Below, in pieces: positions 12,379 through 23,192 of a stretch of DNA of 64,000 nucleotides. The notes beneath the pieces were generated by a model that was not told the DNA's origin, made no database searches, and saw only the letters and a list, made by a program, of their open reading frames with translations. A program made the position numbers and the translations under genes. Source of the stretch: Isoetes taiwanensis (taxonomy: Eukaryota; Streptophyta; Lycopodiopsida; Isoetales; Isoetaceae); the NCBI GenBank assembly GCA_021234155.1, contig JAJEKV010000242.1, forward strand, positions 434,001 through 498,000, in the 5' to 3' direction. The first letter of the stretch is position 1; every line of letters starts with the position of its first letter.

Positions 12379-13329
12379 TTTGCGTGCTATAAATTACTGT
12401 TTACGCATCTTCCATGGAACAAGGAATTTGCTGCCACCAATTGTTATTTCAATATTTCAACGTATCTTGACATGCAAGGTTCTTCTTAACGAAGATGAAG
12501 GCTGCATGATAGTCTTATATTTCATTTAACTAGTAATTAAGGTTTTGGACCTTGAGATAAGAAGCGTTGCTCAATTTAAACATATGTAAAGTATAGACCA
12601 GACTTTTTTGGATCAAACACATCATACTCTTAGTTTCTCCATTTTCGGGTGCATGAAGAACTTTGTTCTGGCTTTGAAGTTTTGCATAAGAATATAAGTA
12701 TAGGAAGCTATGTGTGCATCTGTTCCAGATATGTTGTGAAGCTTTTCTGTCCTCATTTGTCTTTCAAAAAAACCTTCACATTTTCATCACTCTAGTGCAT
12801 ACAAACACTCCTCTATGATATCAAACACTTATCAAGAGCAATGCTAAGATAATGAATCTTCTTGTAGAGGGTTTTGTCATTACCAAGGCATCAAAGAATT
12901 ACTATTAGGACTAAAAAGACCTTGTCTTGAAAAGTCTTCAAGGGAAAAACCTTTGCAGTTATAACCATACTAAACAGTCAGTAATTAATAAGTGTGTACA
13001 AGGTGACTGTTGATGGCTCAGCAATTGAAGACACACATCTAGTACCTCAAATATAAAATCATGCACAAAAGCATGGAATGTAATGCTAATGTCAAACAAT
13101 GATTCTTGGTCATCACAAAAGTGAGACATCTCAGAAGTGCATGGTTTTCATATTCAATAGCCTGTAACTGGCAACACATAATATCACCTTTCGTGGTAAT
13201 TGCGGTAGCTTCCACCTACCACTTTCAATCCGTAGCTTGTGGGCTTTAAGAAGTTCTCGACCTTTACTTGAGCCAAACCTTATCTCCCAAAACAAACTCT
13301 CGAGGAGTTTTATGTCTATCTGCTAGACT
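12379..13329. other. Upstream region of HST, no other gene seen
   Basis: The HST promoter and 5' untranslated region should lie at its left edge on the minus strand. No strong TATA element could be assigned. The remaining sequence has no coding pattern. Confidence 0.35.
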
Positions 13330-14110
13330 CTTCTGATGTGCCTATGATGTTTGAAGATATTTTCACACTTCTACCACAAGCTGCTGCATATCTGCTGTCG
13401 TTGTTGAGAAACTTCCACCTTGGGCACTCGATTATGCCACATAACTGGGGTCAAGCATTGAGAACTATAACTGATCATGGAGGGAGACATCTTCAACGAC
13501 TCTTGCTTCATATTATTGTACGGAACTCGACTAGATGGATGTAATCGACCCATTTGGATTGCTTGTTCCAACATAGTTTCTCAATGTGTCCCAAAATTTT
13601 GTTTGTGCGCTCCATTTGCCCATTTGACTGCGAATACTAAGCAAAACTCATCCACAAGTTGGTGCAGATCATGTTGAAGAAGTCTTGCTAAACAACGCTA
13701 AAGAACTTCGGATCTCTATAGGTGATGATCGACCTGGGCATTCCGTGCAACCTGAAAAAAAATCTCTTATGTAGACAACAAGGCTAGATCCAAAGCTGTG
13801 TCTATGGTGTGGCATGGAATTTGCCCTTTTGATAAGTTATCTACCACAACCATCAAGGCCTCAAAGCTTCTTGTTGTCCTTGGAAGGCCCGCTATGAAAT
13901 CCATGCTGATGACTTCCCACTTGGCATCTAGCATCGCCCAAGGTTCCCAAAACTCCCGAGGTTCAAAGTTGTTCTGCCTTTGTCTGCTGATACAACTGAT
14001 ATTCTTGGATATATCTGACTATCTGCTTCTTCATGCCCGGCCAGAAGTAGCTACTTCTAATCTTGAAGTAGGCCTGGTAGCCATTGCCCTAGGAAAGATC
14101 TTTGTTGATG
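13330..14110 (-). pseudogene. Ty3/gypsy integrase remnant
   Basis: On the minus strand the translation shows the start of a gypsy integrase region: a stretch with SSYFWPGMKKQI and a degenerate zinc-binding segment near 14050, EALMVVVDNLSKGQIP near 13850 (usual VVVDRLSKYAHFIP), and QSNGQMERTNKILGHIE near 13640-13590 (usual HPQTDGQTERVN), followed by KWVDYIHLVEF. Several frameshifts and stops separate these blocks, so the element is dead. No gag, reverse transcriptase or LTR belonging to it was found in the neighbourhood, so it is either a truncated copy or the rest has diverged beyond recognition. Confidence 0.7.
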
Positions 14111-14239
14111 TTATATTTCCATATTGCTCGACCTATGGTAAAAAGAAGTATGTCTCCACATTTCATCAACCTCCCATCCTACTGACACTAAATAAACCCA
14201 CAACTCCTATTATTCGAATTAGCAGTCATAAAGCATGAA

Positions 14240-15600
14240 CAAACTCTTGTACTCTATTCTATATATCTCTAATATGCTAGTGAGGAAAACAAAACCTTAG
14301 CTATAAAGGAGCAGAGGGATAGAACAAAGTTTACAACTGGTTCATTACACCACCACATTTCGAAGGAAATGCGTTAATGAGATATAGTGCCCTGTTTGTT
14401 TTGGAGTTCCACCTCCAATGGCAAGTAGACTTCTCGCATTGTCCATGAACCTGCAATAATATTGCCATAGCCAAAATATTTGTCTACAACATAAAAGAAA
14501 AGCATAAAAGTGAATCAGTTATTTCTTGACATTGAGATACTGGCTAACATGAGCATTGGCCAATCTATATGATCCCCAATATTCATCCACTCTAAGTAAC
14601 TAAACATTCTAATTTTATTATAGCATTTTTCCTATTATCCAACCTGTTGCTTCAATTGTTTGGATGGATGAATATCCAAAGCCACAGAAAGATGTAGATA
14701 GAAAGCAAGATCTAGATGACACTACATCTAATTTTAAAAATTCAACACAAACCTTTGGAGATTACCTAGTTACTTTTTCTTGTGGATGAACTTATGTACG
14801 TTTCTTTATTTCCATTTGCAAGGATCTGAAACATTGATCACATTCATAATTGATTTTGTCACAGGTCTTAAATACATTACAAAATTGACAGGCTTAGAGT
14901 ATTACCATGTTATTGCTGACAGTAAGCTAATATTGCTTGTGCCACTTTCTGAAAGCATGCAATAAATATATGAGTATTATTACCTACAAAAGGTACCATA
15001 TTTTTAAAGAAGAAATATGAGAATAGTAGGAACTAAGCAATATGAATCTAATAGAAATCTACAATGGACACGAAGAGATGAAAGGATTTGTACCTAAAAA
15101 TACACATGGAAGCCAAATTTGCTTTGGAGGCACAAATACTTTGCAGTAGTTGTCCGCATCCAACCAAATGAAAGGATAATCAGCCCCAAGAATATCAGGT
15201 GTGTTCCCTTAGCTTCTAAAAACCCTAAATTCAAAATCATCCATGTAGCCTGTGCCTATCTAAGAAATCCGCAAGCTTTTTAAACAAATGGAAAAGCTCC
15301 TCCTCTCCTTCGACATGAAGAAGCTTGAAAATGTAAATTACGCCATGAAACACCAACAATGGACCTCGACCAACAAGAACAACTCTAGCATAAAGAATTG
15401 CAGACTAGCAATGGCGAATGCAATATTCTTCACCCTCTATGGCATGGAAATCTTGGTGAACATCCATCCCAATGCTTTCGTAGCATCGGCAAACACAGGC
15501 TGCGATGGGAGGGATCGTCTGAAATTTCGGCGATTCTTTTATTTTATTTTACATTTTAACCGTACCTAGCTTTCGTGGCAATTTTTTTTTTTTAAATTGA
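14240..15600. other. Unassigned sequence with possible exon-like pieces
   Basis: On the minus strand, short open stretches bordered by AG/GT signals occur near 14450-14385 (FMDNARSLLAIGGGTPK) and 15190-15110 (ADYPFIWLDADNYCKVF), and one near 15500-15460 (FADATKALGWMFTKI). They could be exons of one decayed gene, but I do not recognise the family and cannot join them in a single frame. On the plus strand nothing convincing was seen. Confidence 0.3.
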
Positions 15601-16092
15601 GAATATTCGCCTTTTTACGAATATTGTCCACTGTAAACAACACTAGTTCTTACTGTACATATGCCTATGACCCACTTTGTGTCTCTGCCATTGTTGCACA
15701 TTGCATGCACACTTTTCATCCAATTTGTGCTTACATATGTTTCTCAAAGAGATCAATTTGTCCCTCTCGTGAGAGCCAGAAGCCTCATAGTTAGTTCAGG
15801 TCCATTGGACTTCCACTTAGATCTGCAATGGGCTGCTCCCAATTATAGTGCAGTGCAATCCATTGAAAAGAGTCAAGATCCATCATTAAGCACACCTGCT
15901 GACTTGGAGGAGCCTGATATAATTATGTAATCCATTGAAGACTGCACTTTATTATCTTCCACAAGCCCAACCTTGAAGAGAGACAATGCTTAGTTGTAAA
16001 AGACTGAAAAGTAAGTTATTCTTGTGAAGTATAACTACTTTGGCTCTCTCTTCTATAAGTACTTATTTAGCTTGATAATTTGAATGATGCAG

Positions 16093-16636
16093 GCTCAAGT
16101 TTGGATACTTCAAGGTCTATAATTGACATTTCTAACAGAATTGAAGACAATGTTGTGCAAGTAATAGATGAAGAATGTGAAGCAATGTTGAAGAATATAG
16201 ATGATTATGTTTCCAAATTGGACAAACGTGCTGATATTCTGAAGAAAACAATCACAGAGGAAGAAACTGATTTGGCATCAGTTGGAGAATCTCCTTCTAA
16301 GAATAATTCCAAGCAGGTTTCCTCCAGCAAACGAGCTCCTAAGAAACTCAGGTGATTCTAGTTTGTTTCTTTCTGCCTGTTGTACTGCTATAATTTCTCT
16401 AATAGTTGTCACTGCACAGTGCTAGAGTTGTTGGCAAGAAGCTTTTGGTTATTGAGCCAGAGGACTTCTTGTACAAGGTTTTCAAAAAGGCTAAAGCAGT
16501 ACCTGATGTGGTGGAGGGTGTCCAACTTCATCCATCAAGAAAAGAGGTTCTTGCTGTCAGGCCAGGGGCAGTGCAGTTCATGCATTTCGTCACCGAACAC
16601 TTTGTTGTTGGTATATGGTCTTCAGTCACTCAGTGA
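16093..16636 (+). pseudogene. FCP1/SCP-like phosphatase fragment, catalytic motif lost
   Basis: Two exons splice in frame: 16093-16351 (acceptor GCAG, donor AG|GTGATT) and 16420-16636 (acceptor ACAG). Exon 1 encodes an acidic, coiled-coil-like segment ending in KRAPKKL. Exon 2 encodes VGKKLLVIEPEDFL, then RPGAVQFMHFVTEHFVVGIWSS. This matches the NLI-interacting/FCP1-like HAD phosphatase pattern, KLLVLD.NG.L then RP....F...V...F.VGIWSS. In active members the first strand ends in D-x-D/N; here the aspartates are replaced by E-P-E, so the nucleophile is missing. The frame stops at 16634-16636, where the family normally continues through the second half of the HAD domain, and I found no later exon. 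It is a truncated fragment or a pseudophosphatase-like remnant. Confidence 0.6.
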
Positions 16637-17627
16637 TTAGCTGCATGAGGTATTTCATTCCTCAGGCCTTAGTGGATAAGTTTCTTTTCAAATGGATGGT
16701 GCATCCTTGAAAATGAATAAAGAAACTTCTTGCCACATCAAAAAACTGATAAAAGTAAATGTCCTGAATTTAGCATGAGGACAACTTTGCTGATTGATCC
16801 TTATAGGTACGTGAATTTTAAGAATAATGCAGATTCTTGCATCACACTAAGGTTTACCTGTTGAAGACTATGGTACCTTACTTGGAGAAATTAATTCTAG
16901 AAGTGAACGTAATTGCTTATGTACAAAGGTCTGTGCATTTTCGAAATCAGTATGATGAAAATAGCATAAAAGTGTTGGAGGTACTAAAGACCATGGACTT
17001 GTCCTAAACTGTTGTATATTTTTTAATATTAGATTCCTTTTTATGTAATTTGGTGTTTATCAACATCAAAAACATTTAAAGAACTTTATAATTCTCTGGT
17101 ATGCAGTTTTCGTTATAATGGGCTCGAATATCCCGCATGCTTTGGTCACAAGCTAGTTCCAAAAGTGTACGTAATTGCGTATGTACAAAGGTCTTGTGTA
17201 TTTTCGAAATTAGTATGATCAAAAGAGCAACCCCCTAATTTCGACCCCTGCAGTATAAATACTTAGCAGAAATCTAACACAAAGTTAGCAATATCCCACA
17301 TGCATATATTACAAAATTCGTGCGCATATATAAATAGTTTTTTGTTGTTATATTGAAGAGTATGGATAGAGATTAAATGACGAAAAGTTATGGCTCTAGC
17401 TTGTAATCTTCAGTACATGCCAGAGTGTCATGACCTTTCAAAATATAATCCTTTTCCACCCTTTTTTTATAATGGGCTCAAATATCCCACATGCATTCAA
17501 TATTCCACATGTTGTCAAATCAACAATTACCAAATCAACACAAATGCCTATTGGGCTTAAATATCCTACATGCATTCAATTTGTAGTCTACAACATGTTT
17601 GGTAAGACAACAATAATATATTGCAAC
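16637..17627. other. Non-coding, with a repeated 65-bp segment
   Basis: A segment around 16900-16966 (GTAATTGCTTATGTACAAAG...) recurs with a few changes at 17161-17229. A short phrase at 17229-17252 (CCCCTAATTTCGACCCCTGC) recurs at 28770-28790 within another element, so it belongs to a dispersed repeat. No gene was found. Confidence 0.45.
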
Positions 17628-17640
17628 AATAATGCTTCAT

Positions 17641-17932
17641 ATTATCTTTCAGGGGATTCAGCAGCTTGCAGCCTCTCTGATTCCTCGACTCAGGTACAAG
17701 CTATTTCAAAGCTTTCTGGTGTTCCCGGGATTAGTAGAGCGGAAGTTTGCCATTTGGCGGGACTTCTTGGGTGTTGTAGATGGTGATGGTCGGTTTGTAC
17801 AGCAGTAGAGTTGCAGTTTTTTTGTGAGTTTGTTGTGGAGTGCCGAGGTATCGTTGTCTCTTTGGGGCAGTTTTTTGCTTTGTAACATTACCATTTTTTT
17901 AATATATTAATGACACAGTTCTTAAAAAAAAA
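17641..17932 (+). mobile_element. 5'-truncated poly-A retroposon with 13-bp TSD
   Basis: The 13 bases AATAATGCTTCAT stand immediately before (17628-17640) and after (17933-17945) this 292-bp block, and the block ends in a run of A. This is the signature of insertion by LINE machinery. The first part is open for about 50 codons (…LIPRLRYKLFQSFLVFPGL… WRDFLGVVDGDG) to a TAG, then a T/G-rich 3' untranslated region. It is probably the 3' end of a LINE, though a processed transcript cannot be excluded. The insertion separates sequence that is otherwise continuous with the tandem repeat to its right. Confidence 0.8.
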
Positions 17933-18294
17933 AATAATGCTTCATGTTGCCAAATCAACAATTACCATATTTTGACTTATGCTATTATATGCATTATATT
18001 AAGGCATATTGTCTGCAACATGTTTGGTAAAGCGTAAGTCATCAATTTTCAAGTCAACAAGTGTGAACCACCCCTAAGCAAAAGTTTGACTTTCATTGAC
18101 CAAATTTTGCAACAATAATGCTCCATGTTGCCAAATCAACAATTACCAAATTTTGGCTTATGCTATTCTATGCATTATGTTAAGGCATATTGTCTATAAC
18201 ATGTTTAGTAAAGCGTAAGTCAACAATTTTCAAGTCAACAAGTGTGAATCACCTTTAAGCAAAAGTTTGACTTTTATTGACCAAATTTTGACTT
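17933..18294. repeat. 181-bp tandem duplication
   Basis: Two adjacent copies begin with AATAATGCTTCATGTTGCC (17933) and AATAATGCTCCATGTTGCC (18114) and agree through GACTTTCATTGACCAAATTTTG, split here as GACTTTCATTG and ACCAAATTTTG, with about 5 percent differences. The unit is AT-rich and non-coding. Confidence 0.8.
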
Positions 18295-18639
18295 CTTGTT
18301 ACAACTTCAATTTACACTAACAAATTCTATTCAAAATTGGACCTTAAGGCAATTGCAATTTACACTAGCCAATTACAATTACAATTACCAAACAAATGCC
18401 AAGCCAACATAAGATGATTGGTATACAAAAAAGATGATGGCCATTTCAAGATAAATAGTCTTTTTTTTTTAATGTTTTAGAAAATAAAATTATGGTCATT
18501 TCAAGGTAATTGCATTTCACTTCATATCCTACTAAATTATTACAATTAAGATTCTAATGGTACGAAAATCCTAAAATTGTAGCCTTCGAAATTTATTTGG
18601 TCGTGAGGGAGAAGCATCTCGTCCAATTCTCCCAACAGA

Positions 18640-19139
18640 ATGCCGAAGCGCTACCGCTCCCCCTCTGCCTCCCCTGCCCCTGCGAAACAAGCACACCGAG
18701 CTCTAATTTCCCTTCCCTTGCCAGAGCTTTTCGCGCGGTATGGGATAGGTTTGTGGCCTACTCATGGAGTGCATGAAGATCGTGAAGAAGATCTGGAATT
18801 GTCCAAACCAAGCCAGGATGAAGAAAGCTCTGATTCCACCAGCTTCTCTGATTCCACCAGCTTGTCTTCTGAAACTGGTACAAAGCTTCTGGATTCTTGT
18901 GAAGCTCTTTCTAGGGAAATGTGGAGGGACTATCTACAAGAAGCTAAATTCGACGAAGAAGAGGCAACAAGCACTTTTTTGGAATCCATTGAAGATGAGG
19001 CAGAAGACCCAGTGGAAGCTGAAGAATTTTTAAAATTTCAGAATTGGCTTGAGAGTAAGTATCTGCTTTTCAGTTTCTGCTTTGTATTACGTATTATAGC
19101 TTTCTAACTTTCTGAATTACTCTTACAGATGAGGCGTGA
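18640..19139 (+). CDS. Small acidic hypothetical protein, two exons
   Basis: Exon 1 runs 18640-19054 and ends at a strong donor, GAGA|GTAAGT; exon 2 runs 19129-19139 after TCTTACAG and supplies only the end of the protein and the stop, NEA*. The spliced frame is 141 residues. The start MPKRYRSPSASPAPAK is basic and rich in Ser/Pro; the middle is Ser/Asp/Glu-rich; the end is strongly acidic (ESIEDEAEDPVEAEEFL). No catalytic motif, signal peptide or membrane segment is visible, and I do not recognise the family. It points toward the transposase-like gene at 19707-24186 on the other strand, so it could be a second gene of that transposon, but it could equally be a short host gene. A G/C-richer ORF with clean splice sites in an AT-rich neighbourhood makes a real transcript likely. 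Confidence 0.55.
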
Positions 19140-19199
19140 AGAGCTAAGGACCCTTTTTTTTTTGTTGAAACTTTTTTTTTTCTTTTTTTTGTTTACAAG

Positions 19200-19400
19200 C
19201 TTTGTTGAAACAGGCCTTTTGTGCCTTTGTAAATCTGTGGAATACACCTGCTCTAGGCCTTGTGCCTTCTGTTTAATCCAGGCCTCGTGCCTTTTGTTTA
19301 ATCCGGTTGTGTGCCTTTTGAATGTAATGGCCTTGTGCCTTGTGTAATCCAGGCCTTAGTGCTTTGTTCAATGAATGTGATGGCCTTGTGCCTTTTTCTA
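19200..19400. repeat. Degenerate tandem repeat, GGCCTTGTGCC type
   Basis: The words AGGCCTTGTGCCTT and TGTTTAATCC recur about seven times with spacing near 25-30 bases. It lies directly downstream of the small acidic protein gene and is probably part of its 3' untranslated region. Confidence 0.65.
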
Positions 19401-22046
19401 ATTCTTTTGTACTTAGATGTTTTACCTTATAAATTGGTTTTGTTATACCTTGTACTTAGATGTTTTACCTTGTAAATTGGCCTTAGTACACTGTCTATAT
19501 ACCAGCAATTTAAAATAGTATGAAATACTAGCAACTGAAAAAAGTATGAAATTTTGGAATTCAATCAACACTCGAGTATAAAATTCTGGAACTGAAGCAT
19601 AAAAAATGAGAATGCAAAATACGGAAATTTCTTTATATTCATAAAAGTAGTCATAAGCGGAAACATAAGTACTGATACACTACCCTTTACACAATTGCTC
19701 TTTCCACTATTCCAACAACGTGGGAAGCTTCTCTAGAATATCTTGTTCTTCTTTGGCACTTAGAGTGTAAACCACTCCCCGCTTAACAACGTGCTTTGCT
19801 TGAACCAACCTGACTTTGTTCTTTACAACTTGAGTAGCATAAACAGTTGCTTTATTTCCTCTACAAAACTTGTAGCTGGATTTACAATTCACCAACTTCT
19901 CATAGTATGTCCCTTCTATGACCTCATCCCCTTTCACAAACTTCTACCCTTGCATATCTACAAAGTCTTCTAACACCAAGTACTTAGCTTTTTTATACAT
20001 AGGATAAGGTAGAATTTCACATTCTCGTGATTGTTATTTGGAGCCACCACTGCAAAGACATCACCTATAGATACTTGCATGCTACATAAGTTAGCGCTGC
20101 CAATATATGCTTCTTCTCCTTCATCATGTACTTCTTCTTCAATAATAGCTCTGATGGGCTGTATCACAACTAGTTCAAACTTCTTAGTATATGATGCATT
20201 AGGGCAAGATTCCCAATTCAAATCTAAACAATCTGTGCAAAAGCAAGAGAGGTTTCTGACCTATAAATGTGTCATGTGTTTTGAGCACCCATGGAAATAC
20301 TGAAGGTTTCTAGATCCTTCAATAGGATGTGCTTCCCACTGATTTTTTCTATCCATTTGTCCTACTTCAACCTCCCAAAAAGTTCTTCTTACAGTTTGAA
20401 TCTTCTTTTTATATGTTGTGGGTGCTGCCGTTGACATGTACTGCTTTAGCCATTCCATCACCTCGTGTGCATTGGTCATCTTGCTGCCCTTCAACTGTGC
20501 CGCTCTCAAAGCCCTCTTTATTACTGCTCCTGCACCATCATGTTCTTCCTTTCCATGGCCAGAGCACCAAAACTTCCACATCATGTCTAAACCTGTTAAA
20601 GACTTGAATCTAACGTCAAAGTAAAATGATTTTTTACCTTTGAATTGTGAGGCTGCACCATCTGAGAAGACATAATGCTTCTTCAAAGTGATTTCCTTCT
20701 CTTGCATTCAATGATTGTGTAAGAGAAAGCGGTGTTGCACAAACAAAGAATCATGTTTTCTGTCATCAGATATATAAAAATGTTCTTCTTGATTATTTCT
20801 TGTGTCTCAGGTTCCTTCTATATGTGAGGTGCACAAGAATAGTGATCTGCTCATTATGCCAATGCTTGGACTGGATTTCATTCTACTTTTTGAAAGAGTA
20901 ATTCTCTGCAAAGTCAACCACTGATGCAATAGTATCATCGACAAACCTGATCAGTAGTTGCCTAAACATGGCTTGCTGCCATTTATACCTAAAATTATGT
21001 GTCATAAACTCCTTTGCTTTAGATTTGAAGGTTTCCATCAAAACATTGGGTGAAGTCTGTAAATATTGATGCTGTATTCTGGAATACGCTTCGTGCTGCC
21101 GAAGGAAAAGTGAAACAAATGTTCTGTCGTGCTTACTTGTGCAGCTCCTTGGGCTGCTGTGCTCACCTTGGAGGATTGGTATTGGGATGGTCAGCTAGCT
21201 TCGTGGGAGTTCTTTCGAGCTCGCTTTCGCCTGAGGGAGTCTGGCCGAAGTGGAACGAGTTCTGGGATGCTTATACTCAGAAACAGCTGCCAGATGCAAT
21301 GGGCTCAATTCTTTTTTTGAGTTTGCCACTTTTATCCTTACCAAATTCATTATAATCTATGTTCTTCCAAGTGATTTTTGAGGTACTGTCCTTTGTTTAT
21401 TCTTTTAGACACCTTTCCATTTTGTCCACACCACATTTACTGCAGGTTCTTGACAAACATGCTTCATTGTGCCGCTCCTCACCTTCAGGATTTGGGCAAA
21501 CCATAAGCCTCCACATGTCACTGTTAGACTGCCAAACAGGTCTTGCTACATTGCATCCTACTTGGCTTGCCTTGTGGTCACATATCTTGCACTCACAGGT
21601 GCAATCTACAGCGTGCACCATGGACTTTTCCTCATGTTCTTCACCCCTTCCCTCAGCATTGACATCCTCTCATGATAGATGCAACAATAGGTATTGAATT
21701 CAGATAGCTTTACAACAAAGTAAGGCTTTAATTTCTCGAAGGCTCTCTGCTTAATTTGAAGATCTGGATTGTCTTGCTTGAAACTAGTGAAGAATTCTGT
21801 CTGCAGAATAAGAATAGAAAACTACTTAGTAAACGCTAATGTTAATACCACTAGTGAAACAACTGCTGATAAATAGCAACTTAGAACTAATTACTGCTTC
21901 CATTAGCATTACAACATAACCCTTAGCAAACCAAACCACTAACCGGTGCTAGGACGCTGGGCTGAAAGGATTGCTAATCTGTAGTGGTAGGTGGGCTTTA
22001 CTAACTACAGATTTAGTTTAGTGCTAACATTGACAAAATTACTAAC

Positions 22047-23192
22047 TTGCTAGTTTCTGACTTGCTGGAGTGCTTGGACTGGGGAAAGAAAACCAAATTT
22101 ATCCTAAACCCAGCTTTCTCTGTTACGCACTAGCACCTCTAGTGATAACCAACACGCCAAAAGGGCGGATCCTTCAAGGAAATCGTTATCCAATGGGCCC
22201 CAACCTTTCCAGGCTTTATCCCATACCCCATAGACCATATCAATTCCTCCCCCTCCTCGAGATGCTTGCCCTCAAGCATGTGGAACACACCAATGTTGCC
22301 ACGAGGAATTGAACCTTGGCTCTGATACCAAATGTTACGCACTAGCACCTCTAGTGATAACCAACACACCAAAAGGGCGGATCCTTCAAGGAAATCGTTA
22401 TCCAATGGGCCCCAACCTTTCCAGGCTTTATCCCATACCCCACAAACCATATCAATTCCTCCCCCTCCTCGAGATGCTTGCCCTCAAGCATGTGGAACAC
22501 ACCAATGTTGCCACGAGGAATTGAGCCTTGGCTCTGATACCAATCGTTATGCACTAGCACCTCTAGTGATAACCAACACGCCAAAAGGGCGGATCCTTCA
22601 AGGAAATCTTGGTTATCCAATGGGCCCCAACCTTTCCAGGCTTTATCCCATGCCCCATAGACCATATCACCTCTAGTGATAACCAACACACTAAAAGGGC
22701 GGATCCTTCAAGGAAATCGTTATCCAATGGGCCCCAACCTTTCCAGGCTTTATCCCATACCCCACAAACCATATCATTCTCCGATCGCTTCCCATTCCTT
22801 GATCCATAAGCTCTGTTTCCTCTTTAACTTCCCATTTTGTTGTCTACTTCACTTTTATCTTACAGGTAATTGGCGACACTGTGCTTCTGTTATCACAAGG
22901 ATTTTCCAATTTCTCAGATTGTCAGGAAGAAGAACTTCAGCTTACATACTCAACTTTCTATTTTCTTAGTCTCTCAAATCAGGAACTATTATTTTTTGGT
23001 TTATAAGGCATATCATTCCATTATTTTGGATATGCACTTGGATATTACTAGGCTTTAGTTTCATGTTCTGCTCAAAAATCTCCAGTACTTTGATCTCTTT
23101 TGGTCAAAGACTTGGATATTATGTATTTTCTAATATATAATTAATGGAAAAAATCTCATTCCCTCAAAAAAAAAAAAAATAAAAATAAAAAT
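22047..23192 (+). mobile_element. Poly-A retroposon with 12-bp TSD inside the transposase-like gene
   Basis: AAAATTACTAAC occurs at 22035-22046 and again at 23193-23204, and the block between ends in a long A-rich tail (23166-23192) containing AAATAAAAATAAAA. This is a LINE-mediated insertion of 1,146 bp oriented plus. About 656 bp of it is a TRIM array inserted later. The remaining sequence (22777-23165) has short open stretches and no recognised domain. The flanks on both sides are rich in ACTAACA-type words, so the insertion landed in one repetitive stretch. Confidence 0.8.
22121..22776 (-). mobile_element. Multimeric TRIM/SMART-like LTR element with 5-bp TSD
   Basis: The repeat consists of LTRs of 122 bp that begin TGTTACG and end ATATCA in the listed strand: 22121-22242, 22333-22454, 22544-22669, and a fourth lacking its first about 16 bases, 22670-22776. 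Two internal segments of 90 and 89 bp (22243-22332 and 22455-22543) separate the first three. On the minus strand each internal segment starts with TTTGGTATCAGAGCC, the primer-binding site complementary to plant initiator methionine tRNA, and ends with the purine tract GAGGAGGGGGAGGAAT just before the next LTR. No protein fits in 90 bp, so this is a terminal-repeat retrotransposon in miniature. TTCTC flanks the whole array on both sides (22116-22120 and 22777-22781). Confidence 0.9.

Noticed and set aside
21050-21355. Plus-strand ORF with WYWDGQLASWEFFRARF
   Set aside because: It needs a frameshift to stay open, has no recognised family, and lies inside the minus-strand transposase-like gene region; a small insertion is possible but no TSD was found.
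22116-22781. CRISPR array or satellite
   Set aside because: The units carry TG..CA borders, a primer-binding site and a polypurine tract, and the host is eukaryotic, so TRIM is the better reading.
22139-22969. Several overlapping ORFs repeating the same peptide
   Set aside because: They are translations of the TRIM LTR array, which has no protein-coding role.
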